Below are positions 35,960 to 44,965 of a stretch of DNA of 64,000 bases, piece by piece. Made by a program: the position numbers and the translations under genes. Origin of the DNA: Chitinivibrionales bacterium. GTDB taxonomy: Bacteria > Fibrobacterota > Chitinivibrionia > Chitinivibrionales > JANQEN01. Within the stretch, counting starts at the first letter, position 1. Each line of letters begins with the position of its first letter. The notes under the pieces were generated by a model, which ran no database searches, was not told the origin of the DNA, and saw only the letters and a program-made list of their open reading frames with translations. The stretch is from assembly GCA_028278335.1 (NCBI GenBank), contig JANQEN010000217.1, positions 1-64,000 of the forward strand. Reading direction: 5' to 3'.

Positions 35960-37120
35960 TTACATAAGGTGTCGCAATGCCCAGACCAGCTTGGGAAATT
36001 TTCCCAGGCAGGTTCTGAATATCTTAGACATGGTTAATTGGTCCTGAGGAATTGCAGCAAGTGCCTGAGCACCTCGGTTATACTCCACATCAGAGACATT
36101 AAGCAGAGAATTTTTTACCTTTGCCAATTTAAAATGGCTTGATCCAAGTTTTTTATGCCAAGCCTTTTCATAGGAGTCGGCCAGCTTTGCCATCTCTTTT
36201 TCTGAATATGCATTAACCATTGAAACAGCAAATTGTGCAGCCAGGGTTCCCGATTTCATAGCCTCAGATATTCCAGCCCGGGAGATGGGATTTACCGTAC
36301 TCACCGCGTCACCGGCTTTTATGAGTCGTTTGAAGGCAATGGGTGAACGCTGTTTAAAACAGGGTATAGAGCCGCCATAGGCCCCGACAATGTTGCCCTT
36401 AGGGAAGTGTCGCTTGAGGAAGGTGTCCAGTAGTTTTTTAATGTTAACCTTGCTGCGAAGTGTTGTGCCAACTAATACACCGGCGTTGACGCTCTCCTTG
36501 TTTCGAGGAAAGGCCCAGGCATACCCACCAGGTGCTAGTTCTTCGCCGACATAGAGGTGCACTGTGTCGGTCTCCGCTCTAACACCTTCCACATGAGCAA
36601 AGTAGGCGGCTTCAAGGTCCTTTGGTTTTGAACTAATGGGCTCGTCATGACCAATACGTGAGAGTGGTCCAGAGCAATCCATGACAACCCGCGCCTCGAT
36701 GCTTTTGCCATCATCCAGAAGAAGTGTTCTTGTATCTGAGGGCTCTGATACAGAAACAACAGAGTGGTTAAAGAGACCAGTGGCTCCCAATTCCAAGCAC
36801 TCATCAGCCAGATCGTGCTGCATCAGGGCTCGGTCAATTATGTACCCCTTATTATTATCAGTGTAGGTAATTGCTGTGTTGTCAGGGGCATGCAGAGTAA
36901 GATTGCTTACCACCGAGCGGATCCAGGAAAGTTTTGGCTCTAAAACTTCATGAAACCCAAGTTTGCCCACCCCCTCTGCACAGGGGATCCGCTTGTTTTT
37001 ATCGGTGCTCTTTTCAATAAGAATCACAGAAAGAGGTTTATGATGGATGAGGATATTCCGGGCTGCGCAAAGTCCTGCAGGTCCAGCACCAATGATCGCA
37101 ATGTCATAAATTGTACCCAT
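35960..37120 (-). CDS. Geranylgeranyl reductase family flavoprotein
   Basis: 386 residues. FAD-binding I-I-G-A-G-P-A-G-L near 9-17, the family's Y-A-W-A-F-P near 203-208, and G-D-A-V-S-T-V-N-P-I-S-R-A-G-I near 273-287 define this family. Members saturate isoprenoid chains (archaeal lipids, menaquinone tails, chlorophyll side chains) or hydroxylate similar substrates. Convergent with the aldolase gene. Menaquinone side-chain reduction is the commonest bacterial role; processing of the chain made by the 23-30 kb operon is only a possibility. Confidence 0.8.
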   Translation of the reverse strand: MGTIYDIAIIGAGPAGLCAARNILIHHKPLSVILIEKSTDKNKRIPCAEGVGKLGFHEVLEPKLSWIRSVVSNLTLHAPDNTAITYTDNNKGYIIDRALMQHDLADECLELGATGLFNHSVVSVSEPSDTRTLLLDDGKSIEARVVMDCSGPLSRIGHDEPISSKPKDLEAAYFAHVEGVRAETDTVHLYVGEELAPGGYAWAFPRNKESVNAGVLVGTTLRSKVNIKKLLDTFLKRHFPKGNIVGAYGGSIPCFKQRSPIAFKRLIKAGDAVSTVNPISRAGISEAMKSGTLAAQFAVSMVNAYSEKEMAKLADSYEKAWHKKLGSSHFKLAKVKNSLLNVSDVEYNRGAQALAAIPQDQLTMSKIFRTCLGKFPKLVWALRHLM

Positions 37121-37262
37121 AACACAATAAAGATATATCAGGTTTTTAGATTTTATCCAAACATATTAAAAGAAAACTCATTATTTCAAGCAAAAGGTAT
37201 ATTTAACGCTGATCAAGATAATTATAGTTTAAAATCTTTATATATATCAATGGAGAGAGCAG

Positions 37263-38738
37263 TTGGAGCCAGTTGAAAATTTAAACGATCAGATGAAGGT
37301 CCGTCGAGAGAAGATGGACCTCCTTCGCCAAGAGAAGATGCATCCCTATGCTGAGCGCTATGAAACAACCCATTCCTGCAAGCAAGCAAATGAACTTGCT
37401 GATGGTGTCAGTGGTGTGCGTGTTGCAGGCAGACTCATTGCTATGCGCTATTTTGGCAAATTAGCCTTTGGTCATATTTATGGGTATGAAGGAAAAATTC
37501 AGTTTGCTCTTCAGAAAAATAAGCTTAAAGAGAGCTTTGCCCTGTTTAAAAAGCTTGTAGATATTGGTGATTTTATTGGGGTTGCCGGTGAGATGATTAC
37601 CACAAAGACTGGTGAGAAAACAATTGATATTGCTGAGTGGACCTTCTTAAGCAAAGCGCTTCGACCTTTACCGGAAAAGTTTCATGGTATTGTTGATCCT
37701 GAGTTGCGCCTTCGTAGGCGGTATTTAGATTTGGTCATGTCCCCGGATATTATGGAACGCTTTAAAAAACGGAGCCAAATCATTAAGACCATCCGTGACT
37801 TTTTGGATGGTAATGACTTTGTTGAAATTGATACACCCATTTTGACGAATAAAGCCAGTGGGGCCTTGGCTCGTCCCTTTGTTACGCATAACAATGCATT
37901 GGATATTGATGTGTATCTTAGGATCGCTCCTGAGACCTATCTCAAACGGGCCATTGCCGGTGGGTTTGAACGGGTCTATGAATTTGCTCGATCCTTTCGT
38001 AATGAGGGTGTTGACGCTTCTCATTTGCCTGACTTTATGCTTTTAGAGTACTACTGTGCCTTCTGGAACTATGAAGACAATATGAACTTCACAGAAAAGC
38101 TCATGAAACATCTTCTCAATGAGATTGTGGGAAGTTTGACTTTAGAGTATCAAGGAACCACTATCTCCTTTGAGGGCTCCTGGCCTCGTGTCTCTTTCCG
38201 GGAGTTAATTCAAAAGGATTGTGGTATAGACATTAACCAGTTTGAGGATCGGGATTCACTTCTTGCAGAAATTAAAAGCAAAAATATCTCCTTTGAGGAT
38301 GAGGTTGATGTGTCTAAAGCTAGTCGTGGTACACTCATTGACCTCCTCTATAAAAAGGTCTCAAGACCCAAATTGATTGACCCAGTGTTTATCATTCACC
38401 ATCCCTTGGATCTTTCTCCGTTGGCACGCAAAAATGATGAAAATGACCTGATCGTTGACCGTTTTCAATTGGTTGTCAATGGCTGGGAGGTGGTTAATGC
38501 CTACTCCGAGCTAATTGATCCCCTTGATCAGGCACAACGATTCAAGCAGCAGGCTGATGCACGGGCTCGTGGTGATGAAGAAACCATGGACTTTGATCAG
38601 GATTTTCTTCTCTGTATGGAATATGGGATGCCACCCATGTCAGGGTGGGGTATGGGTGTTGATCGAATTATTGCCCTGTTGACCAATGCAACGACATTGC
38701 GTGATGTCGTACTCTTTCCCTTACTTCGACCTGAATAG
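37263..38738 (+). CDS. lysS: Lysyl-tRNA synthetase, class II
   Basis: 491 residues. The TTG start at 37263 is supported by GGAGAGAG just upstream; an in-frame ATG at 37293 would remove ten residues. An OB-fold tRNA-binding domain (about 50-150) is followed by the class II core: R-R-R-Y-L-D-L, F-V-E-I-D-T-P-I-L, Y-E-F-A-R-S-F-R-N-E-G (motif 2) and G-W-G-M-G-V-D-R-I (motif 3). It leads the long plus-strand run to 55.3 kb; LolE starts 28 bases later. Confidence 0.93.
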   Translation: MEPVENLNDQMKVRREKMDLLRQEKMHPYAERYETTHSCKQANELADGVSGVRVAGRLIAMRYFGKLAFGHIYGYEGKIQFALQKNKLKESFALFKKLVDIGDFIGVAGEMITTKTGEKTIDIAEWTFLSKALRPLPEKFHGIVDPELRLRRRYLDLVMSPDIMERFKKRSQIIKTIRDFLDGNDFVEIDTPILTNKASGALARPFVTHNNALDIDVYLRIAPETYLKRAIAGGFERVYEFARSFRNEGVDASHLPDFMLLEYYCAFWNYEDNMNFTEKLMKHLLNEIVGSLTLEYQGTTISFEGSWPRVSFRELIQKDCGIDINQFEDRDSLLAEIKSKNISFEDEVDVSKASRGTLIDLLYKKVSRPKLIDPVFIIHHPLDLSPLARKNDENDLIVDRFQLVVNGWEVVNAYSELIDPLDQAQRFKQQADARARGDEETMDFDQDFLLCMEYGMPPMSGWGMGVDRIIALLTNATTLRDVVLFPLLRPE

Positions 38739-38765
38739 AACCAAAAGAGTGTAAGTAGATACTAT

Positions 38766-39998
38766 ATGGAATGGTTTATTGCTCAAAGATATCTGTTAGA
38801 GAAACGCAAATACGGCTCTAATACTGTTGTTGCTCTATTTTCAACAGTCGGTGTTTTTTTAGGGTCGCTGGTCCTTATTATTGCCCTTTCCATTGCAAAT
38901 GGCTTTGAAAAAGAGGTGCGTGACCGCATTGTGGGTACTCTTGCTCATGCAGAGATTTTACAATTTCACTGTGAGCCCTTTGAGGGCTATGACTCGTTGC
39001 GACAGGAAATCCTGAAGCACCCCAAGGTAGTAAGTGCGGCACCCTATATTATGGGCAAGGTCGCTGTGGAGCACAATCAGGTGCAAGAGGCTGCTATGGT
39101 TAAGGGGATTGATCAGTCCCTTGAGCCAGAGGTAACTGAGATTGCTGAGGCTATCAAAATCGGCACATTCTCTTTAGATTCAATTGTTTCTAAAAGAAAC
39201 AGGAAACTTCCAGGAATACTCATTGGTATGGGCATGGCCAATAAAATGGGCGTGCGGGTCGGTGCTGAGGTTGTTCTCATTACCTTGGTTCCTGTGGAGG
39301 GTGAGATAGATCCGGTGCCAAAAATGATGCGTTTTGCCATAACCGGTATTTTTGAAACCGGCATGTGGGAGTATGACTTAAATCTTGTCTACATATCTCT
39401 ATATTCAGCACAACGCTTTTTTAAAACTGATGGAGTCGAGGGTATTCAGATAAAGACAACCGATCTTTTTAAGGCCGGTGAGATTGCCGATGAGATCAAA
39501 GACTCACTTGGTGGATATCCCTTTCGATCTGAAAATTGGCATAGTAAGAACAAGTCACTTTTTAAGTGGATGAAGCTTGAAAAGTTGATAATATTCATTG
39601 TCATCTCACTGATTATGGTTGTTGCCTCTTTTAATATCATCTCCTCATTAATTAGAATTATTGTAGAGAAACGACGAGAGATTGGTATTCTTATGAGCAT
39701 GGGTGCCTCCTCTGGAAAAATCATGATGGTCTTTATGCTCTACGGAACTATGATTGGTCTGATTGGTTCAACTTTGGGGACTGGGTTGGGGGTAATTCTC
39801 TCCTATGCACAGCATAAGTGGCAGCTGATAACACTTCCCGGTGATATTTATTTTATAACAAAATTGCCGGTTCTGCTTCGCATGACTGATACGGTTGCCG
39901 TTTACATGGTGGCAAATGTTATCTGTATGCTCGCTGCAATCTACCCTGCTTGGCGAGCCTCAAAGACTCCACCAGCAGAATCTTTACGCTATGAATAA
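38766..39998 (+). CDS. lolE: Lipoprotein-releasing ABC permease (LolC/LolE type)
   Basis: 410 residues: an N-terminal helix (about 22-47), a large periplasmic MacB-like domain, and three C-terminal helices. The opening F-I-A-Q-R-Y-L...G-V-F-L-G-S-L-V-L-I-I-A-L-S-I-A-N-G-F is characteristic of LolC/E. It extracts lipoproteins from the inner membrane for delivery to the outer membrane. Only one permease is found, so it probably works as a homodimer (LolF-like) with the ATPase encoded 34 bases downstream. Confidence 0.88.
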   Translation: MEWFIAQRYLLEKRKYGSNTVVALFSTVGVFLGSLVLIIALSIANGFEKEVRDRIVGTLAHAEILQFHCEPFEGYDSLRQEILKHPKVVSAAPYIMGKVAVEHNQVQEAAMVKGIDQSLEPEVTEIAEAIKIGTFSLDSIVSKRNRKLPGILIGMGMANKMGVRVGAEVVLITLVPVEGEIDPVPKMMRFAITGIFETGMWEYDLNLVYISLYSAQRFFKTDGVEGIQIKTTDLFKAGEIADEIKDSLGGYPFRSENWHSKNKSLFKWMKLEKLIIFIVISLIMVVASFNIISSLIRIIVEKRREIGILMSMGASSGKIMMVFMLYGTMIGLIGSTLGTGLGVILSYAQHKWQLITLPGDIYFITKLPVLLRMTDTVAVYMVANVICMLAAIYPAWRASKTPPAESLRYE

Positions 39999-40032
39999 CC
40001 CATGAGAGATAGAACCTGTTGAAAGTAAATCT

Positions 40033-40701
40033 ATGGTACGTGTTGAGAATTTAGTTAAAGTTTTTAAAGAGAGCGCAGATCCTATCCGAGTGTTGGATAG
40101 CACCTCCTTTTCAATTGAGACCGGTGAGATGGTTGCACTGATAGGGCAAAGTGGTGCTGGAAAAACAACGCTGTTGCAAATTTTGGGTGGTCTCGACACA
40201 TACACATCGGGGCAGGTTATTATCGATGGCAATGAAATCGGATCAATGAAGCCAAAAAGTCTGTCTGAGTTTCGGGGAAAAAAGATTGGCTTTGTGTTTC
40301 AGTTTCATCATCTCTTGCCAGATTTTACCGCAGTTGAGAATGTGATTTTACCAGGACTTATTGTTGGCAGTCAACGTCCTGTTGCAGTTAAAAGGGCAAA
40401 AGAGCTTTTACAAATAATGGGCTTAGAAAAAAGATTTACTCACTTTCCAACCGAACTTTCTGGAGGAGAGCGCCAGCGTGTTGCCCTGGCCCGAGCACTT
40501 TTCAACGAACCCGCTCTTATTTTAGCGGATGAGCCAACAGGAAACCTTGATTCCTCAAACAGCAAACATTTGATGGAGTTATTTCGCAAGGCAAACAGTG
40601 AATTAAATCAAACATTTTTAATAGCCACCCACAATGAGCACCTCTCTGCCACCATGCACAGAACAATAAAAATTGAGGATGGCAAGATCATCGACACTTA
40701 A
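40033..40701 (+). CDS. lolD: Lipoprotein-releasing ABC ATPase
   Basis: 222 residues of the LolD/MacB ATPase branch. Walker A G-Q-S-G-A-G-K-T-T near 39-47, signature L-S-G-G-E-R-Q-R-V-A-L-A-R-A near 142-155, Walker B A-L-I-L-A-D-E-P-T-G-N-L-D. Energises the lipoprotein release permease just upstream and completes a LolDE-type exporter. Confidence 0.9.
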   Translation: MVRVENLVKVFKESADPIRVLDSTSFSIETGEMVALIGQSGAGKTTLLQILGGLDTYTSGQVIIDGNEIGSMKPKSLSEFRGKKIGFVFQFHHLLPDFTAVENVILPGLIVGSQRPVAVKRAKELLQIMGLEKRFTHFPTELSGGERQRVALARALFNEPALILADEPTGNLDSSNSKHLMELFRKANSELNQTFLIATHNEHLSATMHRTIKIEDGKIIDT

Positions 40702-40811
40702 ACGATTATTAGAAATTCAAGATAACTGTTTTCATTTTTAAAACAATCTTTTAATTTTAACTAAAAGCGCATTAGAAAAACGTGTTTAATCCAATAGGAG
40801 CGTGAGGATAG

Positions 40812-41354
40812 ATGGAAAATAGGAAATGTGATGAATGCAATATGGCGCCAGCGAACATCCATCTCACTCAAATAGTTCAAGATGAGATGAGCGTATTACA
40901 TCTTTGTGAAGATTGCGCTAAAAAGAAGGGCATATCTATTGTCATTCAAGATGAACAGCAGGACACCTTGGCACAAGTACCAAGCAAACCAGTTGAGAAA
41001 ACTGTAGAGGAAAAAAAGAGTGATGACCAAGAGGTACCTCAAATTACCTGCCCCTCCTGTTTTATGACTTTTGCTGAGTTTAAGAAACAGGGATGGCTTG
41101 GCTGTACAGCCTGTTATCGATCCTTTGAAAAGGAGATTGGGGAGCTTTTGGTACAGGTCCATGGATCAGCCCAACATAAGGGGAAGGTCTATGACAAATC
41201 CTGCGATAAAGTAGCTGTTTCAGAGGATATGCATGTTTTACGATCCGAGCTTGCGCATGCTATCAAGTCTGAAAAATTTGAATTGGCAGCCCTCATTCGT
41301 GATAAAATCAACAGCGTTTCAGACAACAAGCCGCCGCACAATAAACAGGAATAG
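40812..41354 (+). CDS. mcsA: McsA-like zinc-finger/UVR-motif protein
   Basis: 180 residues. Two zinc-binding pairs at C6/C9 and C32/C35, a second set at C79/C82 and C97/C100, and a C-terminal UvrB/C motif around residues 138-168 (L-R-S-E-L-A-H-A-I-K-S-E-K-F-E-L-A-A-L-I-R). This is the McsA pattern: it activates the arginine kinase McsB. GGAGCGTGAGG lies before the ATG. McsB starts two bases after its stop. The usual CtsR repressor gene of Firmicutes is missing; lolD precedes it instead. Confidence 0.9.
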   Translation: MENRKCDECNMAPANIHLTQIVQDEMSVLHLCEDCAKKKGISIVIQDEQQDTLAQVPSKPVEKTVEEKKSDDQEVPQITCPSCFMTFAEFKKQGWLGCTACYRSFEKEIGELLVQVHGSAQHKGKVYDKSCDKVAVSEDMHVLRSELAHAIKSEKFELAALIRDKINSVSDNKPPHNKQE

Positions 41355-41356
41355 TC

Positions 41357-42409
41357 ATGATCCCCGGAGAAATTATTGAACAGCTACCGCCATGGTTTAA
41401 AAATGACGGTCCCGACTCAGATTGTGTTATTTCCACCCGCGTTCGACTGGCTCGAAATGTTGTTGATTATCAATTTCCTCTTAAAGCTTCGCTATTAGAG
41501 AAGAAAAATCTCTTTGCCGCTATAACTGAAGCAGTTAGCACAATCCCGCAATGTAAAGATTTTACACCATTAAATTTTTCAAATGTAGAAAAAGTTCAGC
41601 AAGAATTCTTTTTAGAGAATCGCATTGTCAGTAGTGACCTCATTGTTCAAGAGGGAGATCGGGGAGTGATCTTCGAGTACGGAAACTCAATGAGCATCAT
41701 GGTCAATGAAGAAGACCACATACGCATGCAGGCGCTCTGTTCTGGGTGTCAACCGGAAATGGTTTGGCAGACTCTCAACTCCTTGGACGATCAACTGGGA
41801 CAATTGGTTCACTATGCCTATGATAAAAAGTTGGGGTTTCTAACAACCTGTCCAACCAATTCTGGGACTGGTTTTCGCATATCCTTTCTTATGCACCTTC
41901 CAGGTTTGGTCCTTACCAAATCGATCGATTCGGTCTTGGCTGGAGCAAGTCAAATGGGCATGGCCACACGAGGCTTTTTAGGAGAAAGTTCTGATGTGGT
42001 CGGTAATTACTTCCAGATTTCAAACCAAGCAACCATGGGAGCTTCTGAAGATAAATTTACCGAGGATACTTTAGCAATTGTCAAGAAAATTGTTGATTAT
42101 GAACGGGCTGCGCGAGAACGAATTCTTGAAGATGCCAAGGTTGAAATCACGGATAAAGTCTTTCGGTCCTATGGATTGCTCAAATATGCGCGAACCTTAA
42201 CTGTTGAGGAATTTCTCAACTTAAGCTCTGCACTTCGATTTGGAATAGAATGTAACCTCTTTCCCGATATGGAGATAGAGCTTTTAAATCGCATGACCCT
42301 CCTTTCTCTACCGGCGCATATGGAGCTCTATTTCAATAAAAGAATGGACCGGGATGCTCAAGATATTTTTAGGGCAGATTTAGTTAAAGAATTTCTTCCA
42401 ACCATTTAA
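41357..42409 (+). CDS. mcsB: Protein-arginine kinase
   Basis: 350 residues, phosphagen-kinase fold. S-T-R-V-R-L-A-R-N at 26-34 and C-P-T-N-S-G-T-G-F-R...M-H-L-P-G-L near 173-193 are the ATP and guanidino-site motifs, both intact. McsB marks proteins by phosphorylating arginine so that ClpC-ClpP degrades them. Coupled to mcsA and followed by clpC, as in Firmicutes, although this is an outer-membrane bacterium. Confidence 0.92.
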   Translation: MIPGEIIEQLPPWFKNDGPDSDCVISTRVRLARNVVDYQFPLKASLLEKKNLFAAITEAVSTIPQCKDFTPLNFSNVEKVQQEFFLENRIVSSDLIVQEGDRGVIFEYGNSMSIMVNEEDHIRMQALCSGCQPEMVWQTLNSLDDQLGQLVHYAYDKKLGFLTTCPTNSGTGFRISFLMHLPGLVLTKSIDSVLAGASQMGMATRGFLGESSDVVGNYFQISNQATMGASEDKFTEDTLAIVKKIVDYERAARERILEDAKVEITDKVFRSYGLLKYARTLTVEEFLNLSSALRFGIECNLFPDMEIELLNRMTLLSLPAHMELYFNKRMDRDAQDIFRADLVKEFLPTI

Positions 42410-42520
42410 TTGTCTAACTCTTTGTCGATATAATATAATTACCACGATTATCCAATTGATTACAGGTATTTATTATATTTCTATATTACTAATGAACAAT
42501 ACAATCGAGGAATACAAAGC

Positions 42521-44965
42521 ATGATGAATGGAATGTTTACTGATCGGGTTAAAAAGGTAATGCAAATCGCCCGGGAAGAATCAGTAAGATTAGGGAATGA
42601 CTACGTTGGTACCGAACACTTGTTACTTGGTTTGATTAAAGAGGGCGATGGCGTTGCTGTTGCTGTACTGAGAAGCATGGGCGTTGATTTAGAGGCGCTG
42701 ACTTCAAATATTGAAAAGGCAATCACCTCTGCCGGTGGTATGGTAACCATTGGACAAATGCTTCCCTTTACACCGCGCGCAAAGAAGGTGTTGGAGATTG
42801 CCGCCAATGAGGCCCGGTCTATGTCGCATAAGTACATTGGGACTGAGCATTTACTTTTGGCTTTGATGAAGGATACCGAGTCAGCAGCTGCAAATGCATT
42901 GGTTGCTGCGGGGCTTGAATATGAGAAGGTGAAAGAGGAGATCAATAAAGTTTTACGGGGTGGTGAAAGTGTAGGTTCTCCCTCAAAGGAGAAGAGCAAG
43001 ACGCCCTTTTTAGATCACTTTGGTCGAGACTTAAATGCCATGGCCAAGGATGGACGGTTAGATCCTGTAATTGGTCGCGAAAAGGAGATTGAACGGGTGG
43101 TACAAACCCTCTCCCGTCGGAAAAAGAATAATCCCGTACTCATTGGTGAACCCGGAATTGGTAAGACCGCTATTGTTGAAGGATTGGCTCAGAAAATTGT
43201 TGAGAAGGCCATTCCTCAGGTGTTGGAGAACAAACGGGTGATTAATCTTGATATGGCCTCTATGGTGGCTGGTACAAAATATCGAGGTCAGTTTGAAGAG
43301 CGTCTTAAAGCGCTTATGGTTGAATTGCAGAAAAATGAAAATATTATCATTTTTATTGATGAACTCCACACCATTGTTGGTGCTGGCGGATCAGAGGGAA
43401 GTCTTGATGCATCGAACATCTTTAAACCTGCGCTTTCCCGTGGAGAGATTCAGTGTATTGGTGCTACGACTCTTGACGAATATAGAAAGTATATCGAACG
43501 GGACGGTGCCTTGGCACGTCGTTTCCAAACCATTATGGTTGACCCACCAAGTGTCAAGGAGACTATCCAGATCCTCCAGGGACTTCGTCATAAATATGAA
43601 GAGCATCATAAGGTTACCTTCTCTGATCGTGCTATAGATCAATCGGTCAAGCTCTCTGAGCGGTATGTCTCTGATCGATTTCTTCCGGATAAGGCTATTG
43701 ATATACTCGATGAGGCTGGTGCCCGTAAACGTCTGTCGAGCATGGAGATTCCGCCGGAAATCAGAGATATGGAGCGCGAGATCGAGGAAGTTATCAAGGA
43801 CAAGGAGAAATCCGTTGAAGAGCAGGACTTTGAACATGCAGCAAAACTTCGTGATAAACAGGATAAGCTTAAGGGTGCTCTCTTAGAAAAGAAAGCGCTT
43901 TGGCGTAAATCAAAATCCGAAGAGCGGCTCCTAGTGGATGAGACCACTATAATTGAGGTGATTGCCACCATGACCGGTATACCCTTGTCGCGTTTAGAGG
44001 AAGAGGAATCTCAGAAACTGTTGCATTTGGAAGATGATCTTAGAAAGCGTGTTGTGGGACAAGAACAGGCTCTTGAATCGATTTCGAGAAGTATCCGGCG
44101 ATCCCGTGCTGGTTTACATAGTGCTAAAAGACCGATTGCCTCATTTATTTTCCTTGGACCCACCGGTGTTGGAAAGACCGAGCTCGCAAAGACTCTTGCC
44201 CAGATTCTCTTTGATACAGAAGACGCGTTGGTACGTATTGACATGTCGGAGTATATGGAGAAGTTCGCCGTTTCTCGTTTGGTTGGTGCACCTCCTGGAT
44301 ACGTTGGCTACGAAGAGGGTGGTCAGTTAACTGAAAAGGTGAGAAAGAAGCCCTACTCGGTGATCCTCTTTGATGAAATTGAAAAAGCCCATCCCGATGT
44401 CTTTAATATTCTTTTACAAATCCTTGATGATGGTATGGCAACCGATGCCTACGGTCGTCATGTAAACTTTAAAAATACCATTATTATCATGACCTCCAAT
44501 GCGGGTACTCGGGATGTAAAAAAGACCAGCCAGGTTGGATTTGGTAAATCGGATAGTCTTACCTCTTACGAAGCAATGAAATCTAAGGTGATGGATGAGT
44601 TGAAACGAATATTTAACCCTGAGTTTTTGAACCGGGTTGATGAGACAATTGTCTTTAATCCTCTTGGCAAAGAGGAAATTGCTCAGATCGTTGAAATTCA
44701 TCTTAAAGAGGTGTCTGAGCGGCTGTTGGAACGTGAGGTTAAACTCAAGATTAATAGCAAGGCAAAAGCATTTATTGTGGAGGAGGGTTTTGACCCGGTC
44801 TTGGGAGCTCGCCCACTCAATCGATCTATTCAACGTCTCTTAGAAGACCGACTTGCTGAGGAATTTCTTAACGAAAAAATTCATGATGGCGATACTGTCG
44901 AGGTCGGTTTTTCCAAGGACAAATTGACCTTTACCAGTAAACCAACAGTCAATGAAACCTCGTAA
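42521..44965 (+). CDS. clpC: ATP-dependent unfoldase ClpC
   Basis: 814 residues. An N-terminal double Clp-N repeat (1-145) is followed by D1 with G-E-P-G-I-G-K-T, a middle UVR motif (about 420-455: [13 protein letters not shown]) that recruits McsB-type adaptors, and D2 with [10 protein letters not shown]. This is ClpC rather than ClpA or ClpB. It unfolds arginine-phosphorylated or adaptor-delivered proteins for ClpP, which is not in the window. Either M1 or M2 (42524) may be the start. Its end overlaps the TamB gene by 14 bases. Confidence 0.94.
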   Translation: MMNGMFTDRVKKVMQIAREESVRLGNDYVGTEHLLLGLIKEGDGVAVAVLRSMGVDLEALTSNIEKAITSAGGMVTIGQMLPFTPRAKKVLEIAANEARSMSHKYIGTEHLLLALMKDTESAAANALVAAGLEYEKVKEEINKVLRGGESVGSPSKEKSKTPFLDHFGRDLNAMAKDGRLDPVIGREKEIERVVQTLSRRKKNNPVLIGEPGIGKTAIVEGLAQKIVEKAIPQVLENKRVINLDMASMVAGTKYRGQFEERLKALMVELQKNENIIIFIDELHTIVGAGGSEGSLDASNIFKPALSRGEIQCIGATTLDEYRKYIERDGALARRFQTIMVDPPSVKETIQILQGLRHKYEEHHKVTFSDRAIDQSVKLSERYVSDRFLPDKAIDILDEAGARKRLSSMEIPPEIRDMEREIEEVIKDKEKSVEEQDFEHAAKLRDKQDKLKGALLEKKALWRKSKSEERLLVDETTIIEVIATMTGIPLSRLEEEESQKLLHLEDDLRKRVVGQEQALESISRSIRRSRAGLHSAKRPIASFIFLGPTGVGKTELAKTLAQILFDTEDALVRIDMSEYMEKFAVSRLVGAPPGYVGYEEGGQLTEKVRKKPYSVILFDEIEKAHPDVFNILLQILDDGMATDAYGRHVNFKNTIIIMTSNAGTRDVKKTSQVGFGKSDSLTSYEAMKSKVMDELKRIFNPEFLNRVDETIVFNPLGKEEIAQIVEIHLKEVSERLLEREVKLKINSKAKAFIVEEGFDPVLGARPLNRSIQRLLEDRLAEEFLNEKIHDGDTVEVGFSKDKLTFTSKPTVNETS

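Noticed and set aside
43058-44833. Several long antisense and alternative frames within clpC
   Set aside because: They are shadows of a highly conserved gene in its true frame; none has a start signal or known motif.
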